A stretch of 64,000 bases of DNA, taken from an uncultured Macellibacteroides sp. (lineage in GTDB: Bacteria > Bacteroidota > Bacteroidia > Bacteroidales > Tannerellaceae). The position numbers were made by a program, and so were the translations under genes. Under the pieces are notes generated by a model. That model worked only from the letters and a program-made list of their open reading frames with translations. It was not told where the DNA came from and ran no database searches. The stretch's first letter is position 1. Each line of letters opens with the position of its first letter. Positions 47,351-56,722 of the stretch are shown here, piece after piece. The stretch covers positions 3,100,001 through 3,164,000 of the forward strand of contig NZ_OY762974.1 of the NCBI RefSeq assembly GCF_963667135.1. Direction: 5' to 3'.

Positions 47351-48430
47351 ATGTTTATGAAAAAGCATATAATATTTTTGACTCTTGTTGCTTTATTGGT
47401 ATGTTCATGTAGTGACGATGATGACCAACAAAAGGGAGCAATTGATCCGATAAGCAATCCAACGCTTACATCCTATTATGGTTCGGTTATTTTGAATTGG
47501 ACCAATCCGACAAGTGAAGACTATTACTATACGTTGGTTTCTTATACCAATGCTGAAGGGGAAATTGTCAATAAAAAAGTGAGTTGTTATGATTTAAATG
47601 ATTCAGGGCAAACGGAAAAAATTATCGGAGGGTTTACAGATATGAATTCTTATACGTTTACTTTAATCGCTTATAATCGTCTAGGTATTCCATCAGAACC
47701 TGTAACCGTATCGGGCGCTCCGCTAAGTACTGAAGCAGCTAAAGACTATGTTGTAAGTACAATTCAGGCTATTCCGGCTGTTCAGGGAGCTGTAATAAGT
47801 TGGAAAAACGAAACAGGAGTGCAAGTTTGGGTGAAGGCATCTTTTAATGATGGAAAGGGTGTTCAAAAAGAGAAAATCTTCGATGCTTCAACATCTGGAA
47901 AAGGTGTAATTGCCAGTTTTGTCAATGAAACAACACTGACTATATCAGTACTGAATGCTTCAAAATCAGACTCCTCCTCTCCGAAAGAGCTTAAAGTTAC
48001 TCCTGCAGTAGGTAAATTAGATCAAAGTTTAATGAGTATTTATTCAGCTTCTTCGGATTGGGGTGGTTACAAACCTACCAATATGATTGATGGAGATATC
48101 AATACTTATTGGCATACTCAATTAACTGGATATCCGCATAATGTAGTAGTAGATCTTGGAAATGAATATTATATAAATAAGATTGAATTGGTTCGTCGCC
48201 AAGATGACGGGGGAAATGGTCAGTGGGCACCAAATCTCGTTCAATTCCTTTATAGTATGGATGGGACTAACTTTACAAATATTGGAGAATTTGCTTTTGA
48301 TGTTCAACAGATTTATGGGCATGAATATAGCTTTATACCAATCTATGCAAGGTATATCAAAATGGTTGGGTTAAGTGGTGGACAACCATGGATGCATATG
48401 GCAGAGTTCGATGCATTTTATGTTAAATGA
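47351..48430 (+). CDS. SusE-position surface lipoprotein with FN3-like and discoidin (F5/8C-like) domains
   Basis: 359 aa. Lipoprotein signal LLVCSC followed by SDDDDQ; an acidic stretch after the cysteine is the Bacteroidetes signal for surface export. Two beta-sandwich domains resembling DUF4959/DUF5126 (about 30-120 and 125-220) precede a discoidin-like C-terminus (about 225-359: MIDGDINTYWHTQ, VVDLGNEYYINKIELVRRQ, ARYIKMVG). Likely glycan binding at the surface next to SusCD. A start at Met3 is possible. Confidence 0.85.
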   Translation: MFMKKHIIFLTLVALLVCSCSDDDDQQKGAIDPISNPTLTSYYGSVILNWTNPTSEDYYYTLVSYTNAEGEIVNKKVSCYDLNDSGQTEKIIGGFTDMNSYTFTLIAYNRLGIPSEPVTVSGAPLSTEAAKDYVVSTIQAIPAVQGAVISWKNETGVQVWVKASFNDGKGVQKEKIFDASTSGKGVIASFVNETTLTISVLNASKSDSSSPKELKVTPAVGKLDQSLMSIYSASSDWGGYKPTNMIDGDINTYWHTQLTGYPHNVVVDLGNEYYINKIELVRRQDDGGNGQWAPNLVQFLYSMDGTNFTNIGEFAFDVQQIYGHEYSFIPIYARYIKMVGLSGGQPWMHMAEFDAFYVK

Positions 48431-48499
48431 TTGAAATAGATAATTTATAGATTTCCTTTTTTCTTCTAAAAGTATAATTTCTTTCGGAGGAAAAAAGAT

Positions 48500-48545
48500 T
48501 AACTAAAGAAATTGCGAATAGTTCTATTCGCAGTTTCTTTAGTTT
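48500..48545 (+). terminator. Hairpin after the SusE-position gene
   Basis: AACTAAAGAAA with TTTCTTTAGTT and inner TGCGAATA with TATTCGCA form a long stem with a 5-nt loop region; the tract after it is T-rich (TTTCTTCT) but not a pure run. It could set a higher level of SusCD than of the enzymes downstream. Confidence 0.65.
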
Positions 48546-48605
48546 CTTCTAAACTTTGATAAATATATCAGAAAGGAAAATCAATGCGCAAAAAATAATA
48601 ATAGT

Positions 48606-50654
48606 ATGAAAATAGCAACTGTGTTTTCAACATATTTACTGATTTGTACATGTACACTACCTATTGTTACAGGGTGTAGTACTTCTGATGCGACAGAAAA
48701 TATGCTTGCAAATGAGAATTATTATGAAGATATTTATTCGGATACCTGGGTAGCTACAGATGCATTAGGTAGAACTATGCCAACTTATGAAGAAGTAGGT
48801 GCCGTAAAAAAAGATAAACAACGCATTGTTGGCATTTTTTATATCACTTGGCATTCCGATAATCTGGCAAATATAAATGTGCCTTATCGGGCAGATGTTA
48901 GCAAAGTTTTGGGTCAATCACCCGAAGCACGTTTGGATGCCAATCATCCTGCTTGGCAAGGGGGATCCTTTCATTGGGGAGAACCCGAACTTGGTTATTT
49001 TCTGAGTCGCGACGAATACGTTATCCGCAAGGATATGTCTATGCTTGCTGATGCAGGAGTAGATGTGCTGGTATTGGATGTTACTAATGCCGTACGTTAC
49101 TGGGACGAATGGGAAACCCTGTTTAGTACGATGGAAAAGATGAGGGCTGAAGGAAATAAAGTTCCTAAGTTTTGTTTTTGGGCTTTTAATGGGGAGGTTA
49201 TTACTGTTGTTCAAAATTTGTATGATAGAATCTATAAAACTGACAAATATAAAGATTTATGGTTTTATTGGAATGGAAAACCTTTGTTATTGTACAATGG
49301 CAAACCAACTGTCGATGCAAACGGTGGAGGAGTAAAGAATCCAAACCCTCACTATGACCCGAAAGCATTAACCGATAAGTCTAATCCCCATTTTAATGAT
49401 CCAGATTACACGCAAGAATATTATAAGGATTACACAAAAGAAGTGAAAACTTATTTTACGCTGCGAACAATGTGGTGGGGATATTATGAATGGGCAGGGG
49501 AGCGTTTTGTTGGAACAGAAGGTAATTGGAGCTTTGGATATGAATTGAATGATGAACGAGTTCGTAATCTTTCTGCTGAATCTTTGGCATCTACTTATAA
49601 AGGAAAAAGAGAACAGGCAGCAGTTACCCCTGCACAGCATCCTATTTCTATTGTAGGCAAGTCTTGGACTCGCAATAAATCTGAACCAAACTTGAATGAA
49701 CTGGACATGCCGTCACCCACTTATGTTCCCTGGCTTGGTAAAACGGTTGACAATCCAACAGCGTATGGTATCTATTTTCAGGAACGCTGGGATGAAGCCC
49801 TAAAAAGTGATCCGCAATTCCTGTATCTGAATGATTGGAACGAATGGACAGCAGGAAAATATACATCGGGTAAAGCCCCTGGTAGTGAACTTCCCGGTCC
49901 GACAACATTTTTAGGACGTGATAACCCATTTTATTTTGTAGATCAATACAATGCTGAATTTAATCGGACGATTCAACCTATGAAAGATGGTTATACAGAC
50001 AACTACTACATGCAGATGGCGCAAAACATCCGACGTTATAAAGGTGTACGTCCGATACCTGAAAACAATGGCTTAACTTCTATTAAAATAGATGGTAATT
50101 TTAATGATTGGAACAAGTTGAAAACAGCTTATCGTGATACAAAAGGGGATATTACCCATAGGAATCATAATGGATATGGAGGACTTAATTACGTCAATAA
50201 TTCAGGGCGCAATGATATAATACTGTCTAAAGTGGCTGTAGACAAAGAGTCTGTATTCTTTTATGTGGAAACAAAAGACAAAATTAGTTCCTACACAAAA
50301 TCAAACTGGATGTTATTATTAATCGATGCGGATAAAAATTCATCCACAGGATGGTTCGGATACGATTTTCTTGTTAACAAAAATGTTATTGATGAAGGTC
50401 GGACCAGTCTGTTGCGTTACGATACAGCTACGTCTTCTTGGGTCACTTCGGGAGAATTAAAATATAGTGTATCAGAAAATCAGATGGAGATTGCCGTTTC
50501 TAGACAACTTCTCGGACTTACGGAAAAATCATTTACGTTTGATTTTAAATGGAGTGATAACCCCGCTGAACTGAAAGATCCAATTTCTTTATGTGTAAAT
50601 GGAGATACGGCTCCTAACAGAAGATTTAATTTTCGTTGCATTTGGAATCAATAA
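48606..50654 (+). CDS. Putative GH99/GH71-like (DUF5010-type) glycoside hydrolase with C-terminal CBM9-like domain, lipoprotein
   Basis: 682 aa. Lipobox VTGC with Cys about 24. Residues about 45-470 look like a TIM-barrel glycosidase: GIFYITWHSDN, LADAGVDVLVLDVTNAVRYW, KDLWFYWNGKPLLLYNGKP and LNDWNEWTAGKY, where an Asn-Glu pair recalls the end-of-strand carboxylate of GH-A-type and GH99-like enzymes. Residues about 500-680 resemble a CBM9/DOMON sandwich (DIILSKVAVDKESVFFYVET, LLIDADKNSSTGWFGYDF). Substrate unknown. A full-length paralogue follows 10 nt downstream. I cannot name a validated family. Confidence 0.7.
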   Translation: MKIATVFSTYLLICTCTLPIVTGCSTSDATENMLANENYYEDIYSDTWVATDALGRTMPTYEEVGAVKKDKQRIVGIFYITWHSDNLANINVPYRADVSKVLGQSPEARLDANHPAWQGGSFHWGEPELGYFLSRDEYVIRKDMSMLADAGVDVLVLDVTNAVRYWDEWETLFSTMEKMRAEGNKVPKFCFWAFNGEVITVVQNLYDRIYKTDKYKDLWFYWNGKPLLLYNGKPTVDANGGGVKNPNPHYDPKALTDKSNPHFNDPDYTQEYYKDYTKEVKTYFTLRTMWWGYYEWAGERFVGTEGNWSFGYELNDERVRNLSAESLASTYKGKREQAAVTPAQHPISIVGKSWTRNKSEPNLNELDMPSPTYVPWLGKTVDNPTAYGIYFQERWDEALKSDPQFLYLNDWNEWTAGKYTSGKAPGSELPGPTTFLGRDNPFYFVDQYNAEFNRTIQPMKDGYTDNYYMQMAQNIRRYKGVRPIPENNGLTSIKIDGNFNDWNKLKTAYRDTKGDITHRNHNGYGGLNYVNNSGRNDIILSKVAVDKESVFFYVETKDKISSYTKSNWMLLLIDADKNSSTGWFGYDFLVNKNVIDEGRTSLLRYDTATSSWVTSGELKYSVSENQMEIAVSRQLLGLTEKSFTFDFKWSDNPAELKDPISLCVNGDTAPNRRFNFRCIWNQ

Positions 50655-50664
50655 AAAGGTAATT

Positions 50665-52470
50665 ATGAAGTATACGATTTTATTAGGAATATTCTTTTTC
50701 TGCTCGAGTGTTAGTGTAAGCGCTCAGAATCAGCCGGTAAACAGTGATGGATGGGCGGCAACAGATGCGCTTGGACGAAAGGTTAGGGAGTTCAAAGATG
50801 CAGGAGAGAAACGAAAGGATAAATTTGTTGCCATGTTTTACTGGACGTGGCATCAGGGAAACGATGATACGACCTATGAGGTGAAAAATATCTCTGAGAT
50901 TGTCCGCAACCATCCCGAAGCGATGAAAGATTACAATCATCCTGCCTGGGGGGATAAAAAACCAGGGTTTTTCTTTTGGGAACAACCTCTGTTCGGATAT
51001 TATAAGACAACCGATCCGTGGGTACTTCGCAAGCATGCAGAATTACTTGCAGATGCAGGTGTGGATGCTGTTTTTTTTGATTGTACAAATGGGAATCTTA
51101 CGTGGAAAGAATCTTACGAGGCTTTGCTTAAAACCTGGGACCAAGCACGTAAAGACGGGGTTAAGGTTCCGAAAATAGCTTTTATGCTCCCTTTTGGTCC
51201 GGCTCCTCATTCGTTGGAATCTTTACGTCAGCTTTACCGGGATGTTTATCAACCTGGCCGTTACAAAGATTTATGGTTTGTTTGGAAAGGTAAACCGTGT
51301 ATTATGGCTTATCCCGATAATCTGACTGATGATGCAACTGATCGTGCGATTGCAAACTATTTTACTTTTAGACCCGGTCAGCCGGATTACGTGACTGGTC
51401 CTTCACGGAAAGATCAGTGGGGGTGGCTTGAAATGTATCCGCAAAAAGGATATGTTCCCACTCAGAACGGAGGATTTGAGCAGGTTACTGTAGGGGTGGC
51501 TCAGAATGCAAACCCTGTTAGTAAAGGTCATTGCAGTGCCTTTAACTTGCCCAACGCTTATGGTCGTAATTTTAGCGTACGCAATGGTTTCGATCCCCGT
51601 GTAGATGGTTATTTGTATGGTTGGAACTTTCAGGAACAGTGGAGCCGTGCTCATGAATTAGACCCCGAGCTTGTTTTCGTAACAGGCTGGAACGAATACA
51701 TTGCCGGGATGTGGCAGCCTAAAGACGGATGGACTGGTGAACCCTTCTCTTTCGTAGACCAATACAATTGGGCATGTAGCCGCGATATAGAACCCAACAA
51801 GGGATGGGGTGATAAAGGCGATGTGTATTATATGCAACTGGTAGATAATGTGCGTAAGTTCAAAGGAATGACAGCCCCTGAAAAGCCCTCTGCTCCGAAA
51901 ACAATTCACATTGGCAAAGTGAATGAATGGACGAACGTTGCTCCTTATTTTGCTTCTTATAAGGGAAACACGCTTCACCGCGACCATATTGGACGTTATA
52001 ACAGCTATTATATTAATGAGACTGGGCGAAATGATATTGTAGGAGCCAAAGTGTCCAGGGATGCGAATAATCTGTATTTCTATGTTGAAACAGCCTCGAA
52101 GTTATCACCATCCACCGATCCAAATTGGATGATATTGCTTATTGATACAGATCGGGATAAAAGTACAGGTTGGAATGGCTACGACTATATTGTGAACCGC
52201 GTTAGTCCAAAAGGAGACAAGGTGATTATTGAAAAAAACCTTAAGGGAAAATGGATGTGGAAAAAGGTAGAAGAAAGCCGATTTGCAGTCAGCGGTAATA
52301 AACTGGAGTTCGCGATAAATAAAATCAATATGAAATTAAATGGAAGTGAAGTGGATATCGAATTTAAATGGAGCGATAATATGCAAAGTGAAGGCGATAT
52401 AATGGACTTCTATATCAATGGAGATGTTGCTCCCGGCGGACGTTTTAATTATGTATATACTACAAAATAA
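50665..52470 (+). CDS. Second putative GH99/GH71-like hydrolase with CBM9-like domain, periplasmic-type signal
   Basis: 601 aa from ATG 50665 (MKYTILLGIFFFCSSVSVSAQ, a type I signal with no lipobox); the upstream extension lies inside the previous gene. Same architecture as the preceding gene: WAATDALGRKV, FYWTWHQGND, LLADAGVDAVFFDCTNGNLTW, FVTGWNEYIAGMW, then the C-terminal sandwich (DIVGAKVSRDANNLYFYVET, LLIDTDRDKSTGWNGYDY). It lacks an insert of the paralogue near residues 230-270. The lipoprotein/soluble difference suggests action at the surface and in the periplasm respectively. Confidence 0.7.
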   Translation: MKYTILLGIFFFCSSVSVSAQNQPVNSDGWAATDALGRKVREFKDAGEKRKDKFVAMFYWTWHQGNDDTTYEVKNISEIVRNHPEAMKDYNHPAWGDKKPGFFFWEQPLFGYYKTTDPWVLRKHAELLADAGVDAVFFDCTNGNLTWKESYEALLKTWDQARKDGVKVPKIAFMLPFGPAPHSLESLRQLYRDVYQPGRYKDLWFVWKGKPCIMAYPDNLTDDATDRAIANYFTFRPGQPDYVTGPSRKDQWGWLEMYPQKGYVPTQNGGFEQVTVGVAQNANPVSKGHCSAFNLPNAYGRNFSVRNGFDPRVDGYLYGWNFQEQWSRAHELDPELVFVTGWNEYIAGMWQPKDGWTGEPFSFVDQYNWACSRDIEPNKGWGDKGDVYYMQLVDNVRKFKGMTAPEKPSAPKTIHIGKVNEWTNVAPYFASYKGNTLHRDHIGRYNSYYINETGRNDIVGAKVSRDANNLYFYVETASKLSPSTDPNWMILLIDTDRDKSTGWNGYDYIVNRVSPKGDKVIIEKNLKGKWMWKKVEESRFAVSGNKLEFAINKINMKLNGSEVDIEFKWSDNMQSEGDIMDFYINGDVAPGGRFNYVYTTK

Positions 52471-52514
52471 TAAAGGTATAAATCAAAAAAAGTAAATTAC
52501 AATCTAAAAGAATT

Positions 52515-53675
52515 ATGGCAAACCGTATCATTTTAAATGAAACATCCTATCACGGAGCTGGATCAAGATCAGAAATTGCGACAGAGGTAAAACGCAGAGG
52601 TTTGAAAAAAGCCCTATTTGTTACAGACAAAGACTTAATTAAATTTGGAATAGCAGCCGAAATAGAAAAGGTATTATATAATGCAGCGATTCCTTTTGTG
52701 TATTACAATGAGATTAAAGCGAACCCCACTATCCAAAATGTACAGCAGGGTGTTGATGCATTTATTGAATCAGGCGCTGATTTCATAGTCGCTTTGGGTG
52801 GTGGATCGGTTATCGATACAGCAAAAGGTATAAGTATTGTAGTTAATAATCCAGAGTTTCACGATATTAAATCGTTGGAAGGGGTAGCTGATACCAAGAA
52901 TAGAGCCGTAACAGTAATAGCTTTGCCAACAACAGCCGGAACAGCAGCCGAAGTTACTATAAACTATGTAATAACAGACACCGATGCCCGTAAAAAAATG
53001 GTTTGCGTAGATCCAAATGATATACCATCCGTGGCAATTGTAGATCCGGAACTCATGTATTCAATGCCAAAAGGGCTGACTGCGGCTACTGGAATGGATG
53101 CCCTAACACATGCTATAGAATCATATATTACTCCTGGTGCTTGGGAAATGTCGGATATGTTTGCAATTAAATCAATAGAATTGATTCATAAACATCTTTA
53201 CAACGCTGTGGTAGATCCCCAAAATAAAGAAGCGAGAGAAGGAATGGCATTGGCTCAATATGTTGCAGGAATGGGATTTTCTAATGTGGGATTAGGAATC
53301 GTTCATTCAATGGCACATCCTTTAGGCGCATTTTATGACACGCCTCATGGTGTGGCAAACGCCTTACTTCTTCCATATATTATGGAATATAATGCTCAAT
53401 CGCCGGCAGCCTCAAAATTCAAAGGAATAGCTGAGGCAATGGGTTTTGCCAATACAGAAGGTATGACTGATGCAGAAGGAATTAGTTTGGCTATAGCAGC
53501 TGTAAAAGAGTTGTCTTTACGCGTAAGTATTCCGCAAAGGCTAAGAGAAATCGGAGTAAAAGAAGAAGATATACCGAATTTGGCGATTGCTGCTTTTAAT
53601 GATGTATGTACAGGAGGTAATCCCCGTCCTACTTCTGTCGAAGAAATAGAAGAACTATATCATACAGCATTTTAA
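52515..53675 (+). CDS. fucO: Lactaldehyde reductase (L-1,2-propanediol oxidoreductase)
   Basis: 386 aa iron-dependent (group III) alcohol dehydrogenase. Start MANRIILNETSYHGAGS is typical of FucO. NAD-binding GGGSVIDTAKGI; metal ligands Asp in ATGMDALTHAIE, and His residues in IVHSMAHPLGAFYDTPHG. It reduces L-lactaldehyde from rhamnulose-1-P cleavage to 1,2-propanediol, regenerating NAD+. It is separated from rhaD by 20 kb but lies in the same rhamnose locus; a terminator follows. Confidence 0.94.
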   Translation: MANRIILNETSYHGAGSRSEIATEVKRRGLKKALFVTDKDLIKFGIAAEIEKVLYNAAIPFVYYNEIKANPTIQNVQQGVDAFIESGADFIVALGGGSVIDTAKGISIVVNNPEFHDIKSLEGVADTKNRAVTVIALPTTAGTAAEVTINYVITDTDARKKMVCVDPNDIPSVAIVDPELMYSMPKGLTAATGMDALTHAIESYITPGAWEMSDMFAIKSIELIHKHLYNAVVDPQNKEAREGMALAQYVAGMGFSNVGLGIVHSMAHPLGAFYDTPHGVANALLLPYIMEYNAQSPAASKFKGIAEAMGFANTEGMTDAEGISLAIAAVKELSLRVSIPQRLREIGVKEEDIPNLAIAAFNDVCTGGNPRPTSVEEIEELYHTAF

Positions 53676-53697
53676 GTAGAATTCGTTTTTACCCTAT

Positions 53698-53739
53698 AAA
53701 ACCTCGTAAACTTGTGTAAAAAGAAGTTTACGAGGTTTT
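53698..53739 (+). terminator. Terminator after fucO
   Basis: A perfect 16-bp stem (AAAACCTCGTAAACTT with AAGTTTACGAGGTTTT) and a 10-nt loop, ending in TTTT. Confidence 0.9.
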
Positions 53740-53765
53740 CGATTGTTGCAGAGAACTGATTCAAA

Positions 53766-53828
53766 TCAAAAATGAAAGTTTTATAGTCACTTTGATAAGC
53801 CGTAATAAGGTCTCATCTCATACTTTTG
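53766..53828 (+). promoter_or_regulatory. Site B: candidate RhaR operator and promoter of the distal GH78 operon
   Basis: Half-sites TCAAAAATGAAAG (53766-53778) and TCACTTTGATAAG (53787-53799), 21 bp apart, then a 21-nt gap to TACTTTTG (53821-53828). Predicted start near 53835, 47 nt before the GH78 ATG. It lies just after the fucO terminator, so a second regulated transcript starts here. Confidence 0.78.
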
Positions 53829-53881
53829 TATAATCCATCGGATAACTTTGTTGAAAATAATAGTATAATCTAAAACAAATT

Positions 53882-56716
53882 ATGTCAAGCTGTATAATAG
53901 GAAACGAAGCGTACTGTCGTGTAACTGCTCAACAATCACAAATTGTACCGAAAGAAAATTTAAAGAGAGGGTTTATAAGGCCTGTTTCTTTAATGCTGAT
54001 TTTGCTTGTAATTTGTCTCGGTATCAATGCCGCATCCGGCATTTCTGTTCAACATATGAAATGTGAATATTTGGATGAACCCTTGGGTTTGGATGAACCT
54101 AATCCTCGTTTTAGTTGGACACTTGCTGCAACAGATGCCGATGTATACGGGGTAAGACAAACCGAATATCGAATACTCGTTGCTAAAACCAGAAAGCAAT
54201 TGGATAAGAATAAAGGAGATATGTGGTCTTCCGGATGGATCAGATCAGATGAATCACAACAAATCGAATACCAGGGAAAACCTCTTGATTCCGACAGAAC
54301 ATATTATTGGAAGATACAGGTCAAAGACCAAAATAAAAAGAAATCAGGTTGGAGTAACGTGTCGAACTGGTCAACGGGATTATTTAATTCATCGGATTGG
54401 TCAGCAAAATGGATTGGTACAAATGAAGTTTATGATACGAATCAACCCGACTGTACTATTTTTGATCCTTGGTTCCGTAAAACATTTAGTTTTAAAGAAA
54501 AACCTGTCAGACTTATAATTTATGTAGCGTCTGTTGGTTATCATGAGTTGTATGTGAATGGAGAAAAGATTGGAGATGGAGTTTTGGCTCCTTGTGTAAG
54601 CGATCATACTTCGCGAGCCAGGTATATTGCCTACAATATAGCCGACAAAATTAAACCGGGAGAAAATACGATCGGCATTTGGCTGGGAACTTCCTGGTCC
54701 ATCTTCAAACCTTATGGTACAGGAGATAAACCCAAATCACCTATTGTGATAGCTCAGGGAGATGTTTATTATAAGGATAATCTTACCAATAATCCATCAT
54801 TCAGAATACAGACAGACGAATCGTGGAAGTGTCACCCAAGTCCAAATAAACTTTTAGGTAATTGGGCCGCAAATAATTACGGTGGCGAGATTTGGGATGC
54901 AAACCTGGAGATACCGGAATGGAGTTTAGTATCGTACAATGACAGCCAATGGGATAATGTCAAAACCTTTAATCCTAAATTGATTCTTTCTTCACAAAAT
55001 GTAGAGGAAACCCGTCTCTTTGATAAAATAAATCCAATTAAAATTGAAGAGCGCCCGGATGGTTCTTACAGGGTGGATATGGGTGTGAATTTTGCGGGCT
55101 GGACGAAAATAAAGGTGAAAGGAAAAAAAGGAGACCGGGTTGATTTTTTATTTTCAGAAAGGGAACAAGAAGAGATAACTTTTAATAATCATAGTGCTTA
55201 TATAATTGGCCCTTCCGGCGAAGGATGCTTCCAAAACCGATTTAATTACAGTTCAGGCAGGTGGATTACAATCCGGGGACTCAAAGAAAAGCCGTTGTTG
55301 TCGGATATATCCGGATGGCAAGTCAGAACGGCTTACAATCCTGTATCAACCTTCGAGTGCTCAGATTCACTTCAGAACTGGATATATGACCGTGTCTGCT
55401 GGACATTCAAAAATCTTTCTATCGGGGGATATGTGGTTGATTGTCCGCAACGGGAAAGATTAGGATATGGGGGAGATGCTCATGCTACTGCCGAGACCGG
55501 ATTGTTTAATTTCGGGATGGGTGCTTTTTATACAAAATGGATGCAGGACTGGAGAGATGTTCAAGGCTGGCAATCATTGAATGGAAAAAGAGATGGAAGT
55601 GGCGTATTACCTCATACTGCTCCAACAAATGACGGAGGCGGGGGGCCTGCCTGGGGTGGGATATGTGTTACATTACCTTGGTACGTGTATCAACATCAAG
55701 GAGATAAACGAATATTGGAGGCAAATTTTAGCCTGATCGTAAACTGGCTTAAGTTTTTGGATTCTCATACTGAAAATAATTTGCTTAAGCGTTTTGGGGG
55801 TTCGTGGGACTTTTTAGGTGATTGGTTGTGGCCTAATGCCAATGCAGAAGGAATGAATAATGACAAACCCGAAACTGTTTGTTACAATAACTGTTACCGC
55901 GTTTTTAATCTTCGTACGGCAGCAAAAATAGCCCGTGTACTAGGAAAAGAGGCTGAGGCTGTGAAATGGGAGGAGCAGGCAAACCTCTCCAGTAACGCTA
56001 TTCATGTTATGTTTTTTGACTCAGCTGATTCAAGTTATGCCGATAAATCGATGGGGAATCTGGCTGCGGCGTTATTGGCAGATGTGCCGCCTGCAGATCT
56101 CCGCGATCAGGTAATGAAACGACTGGAAAATGAAATCAGGATTACCCGTAATGGTCATATTCATGTAGGAATTACTGGTGGAGCTTTGTTATTTAAACTA
56201 CTTAAAGAAAAGGGACGCGATGATCTTATCTACTTAATGACTTCTCAGACAGATTATCCGGGTTGGGGGTATATGAAAGCCAATGGAGCAACAACTATTT
56301 GGGAGATGTGGGAAAAAGATTTACCCGGACATTCTTTGTTACACAGTTCTTATTTATATCCGGGTGCATGGTTCATCGAAGGATTAGGTGGAATACACAG
56401 AGATTCAGCTAATCCGGGATTTAAAAGGTTTATAGTAAGGCCTCCCTTGTTAGGCGAATCGTCTGTTACTTGGGCAAAGGCATCCTTCGATTCACCTGTC
56501 GGGATGATTAAAACTTATTGGAAACTTGACAATGGTAAACGTACATTGGATGTTACAGTTCCTCCTAACAGTACCGCAATTGTTCAGTTTCCTATTTGCG
56601 GAGAATCAAAAGTTATAGAAAAAACAGGACATGGAAAGCTCCTTGGTAATGAAAACGGGTATGCATTGTTCGAATTATCATCAGGGAGTTATTCATTAAC
56701 AGAAGTTTCACTCTAA
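53882..56716 (+). CDS. GH78 alpha-L-rhamnosidase (second full-length)
   Basis: 944 aa. The N-terminus has an unusual ~35-residue hydrophilic lead before the hydrophobic signal segment (RPVSLMLILLVICLGINAASG); no better start is visible. Domains: Ig-like N-domain (MKCEYLDEPLGLDEPNPRFSW, in part), accessory sandwich (YHELYVNGEKIGDGVLAP), catalytic barrel with VDCPQRERLGYGGDAHATAETG, and GH78 C-domain. The catalytic motif is complete. First gene of an operon with GH20, GH106, aldA and lut genes. It removes L-rhamnose from oligosaccharides, probably in the periplasm. Confidence 0.92.
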   Translation: MSSCIIGNEAYCRVTAQQSQIVPKENLKRGFIRPVSLMLILLVICLGINAASGISVQHMKCEYLDEPLGLDEPNPRFSWTLAATDADVYGVRQTEYRILVAKTRKQLDKNKGDMWSSGWIRSDESQQIEYQGKPLDSDRTYYWKIQVKDQNKKKSGWSNVSNWSTGLFNSSDWSAKWIGTNEVYDTNQPDCTIFDPWFRKTFSFKEKPVRLIIYVASVGYHELYVNGEKIGDGVLAPCVSDHTSRARYIAYNIADKIKPGENTIGIWLGTSWSIFKPYGTGDKPKSPIVIAQGDVYYKDNLTNNPSFRIQTDESWKCHPSPNKLLGNWAANNYGGEIWDANLEIPEWSLVSYNDSQWDNVKTFNPKLILSSQNVEETRLFDKINPIKIEERPDGSYRVDMGVNFAGWTKIKVKGKKGDRVDFLFSEREQEEITFNNHSAYIIGPSGEGCFQNRFNYSSGRWITIRGLKEKPLLSDISGWQVRTAYNPVSTFECSDSLQNWIYDRVCWTFKNLSIGGYVVDCPQRERLGYGGDAHATAETGLFNFGMGAFYTKWMQDWRDVQGWQSLNGKRDGSGVLPHTAPTNDGGGGPAWGGICVTLPWYVYQHQGDKRILEANFSLIVNWLKFLDSHTENNLLKRFGGSWDFLGDWLWPNANAEGMNNDKPETVCYNNCYRVFNLRTAAKIARVLGKEAEAVKWEEQANLSSNAIHVMFFDSADSSYADKSMGNLAAALLADVPPADLRDQVMKRLENEIRITRNGHIHVGITGGALLFKLLKEKGRDDLIYLMTSQTDYPGWGYMKANGATTIWEMWEKDLPGHSLLHSSYLYPGAWFIEGLGGIHRDSANPGFKRFIVRPPLLGESSVTWAKASFDSPVGMIKTYWKLDNGKRTLDVTVPPNSTAIVQFPICGESKVIEKTGHGKLLGNENGYALFELSSGSYSLTEVSL

Positions 56717-56722
56717 ATATTT

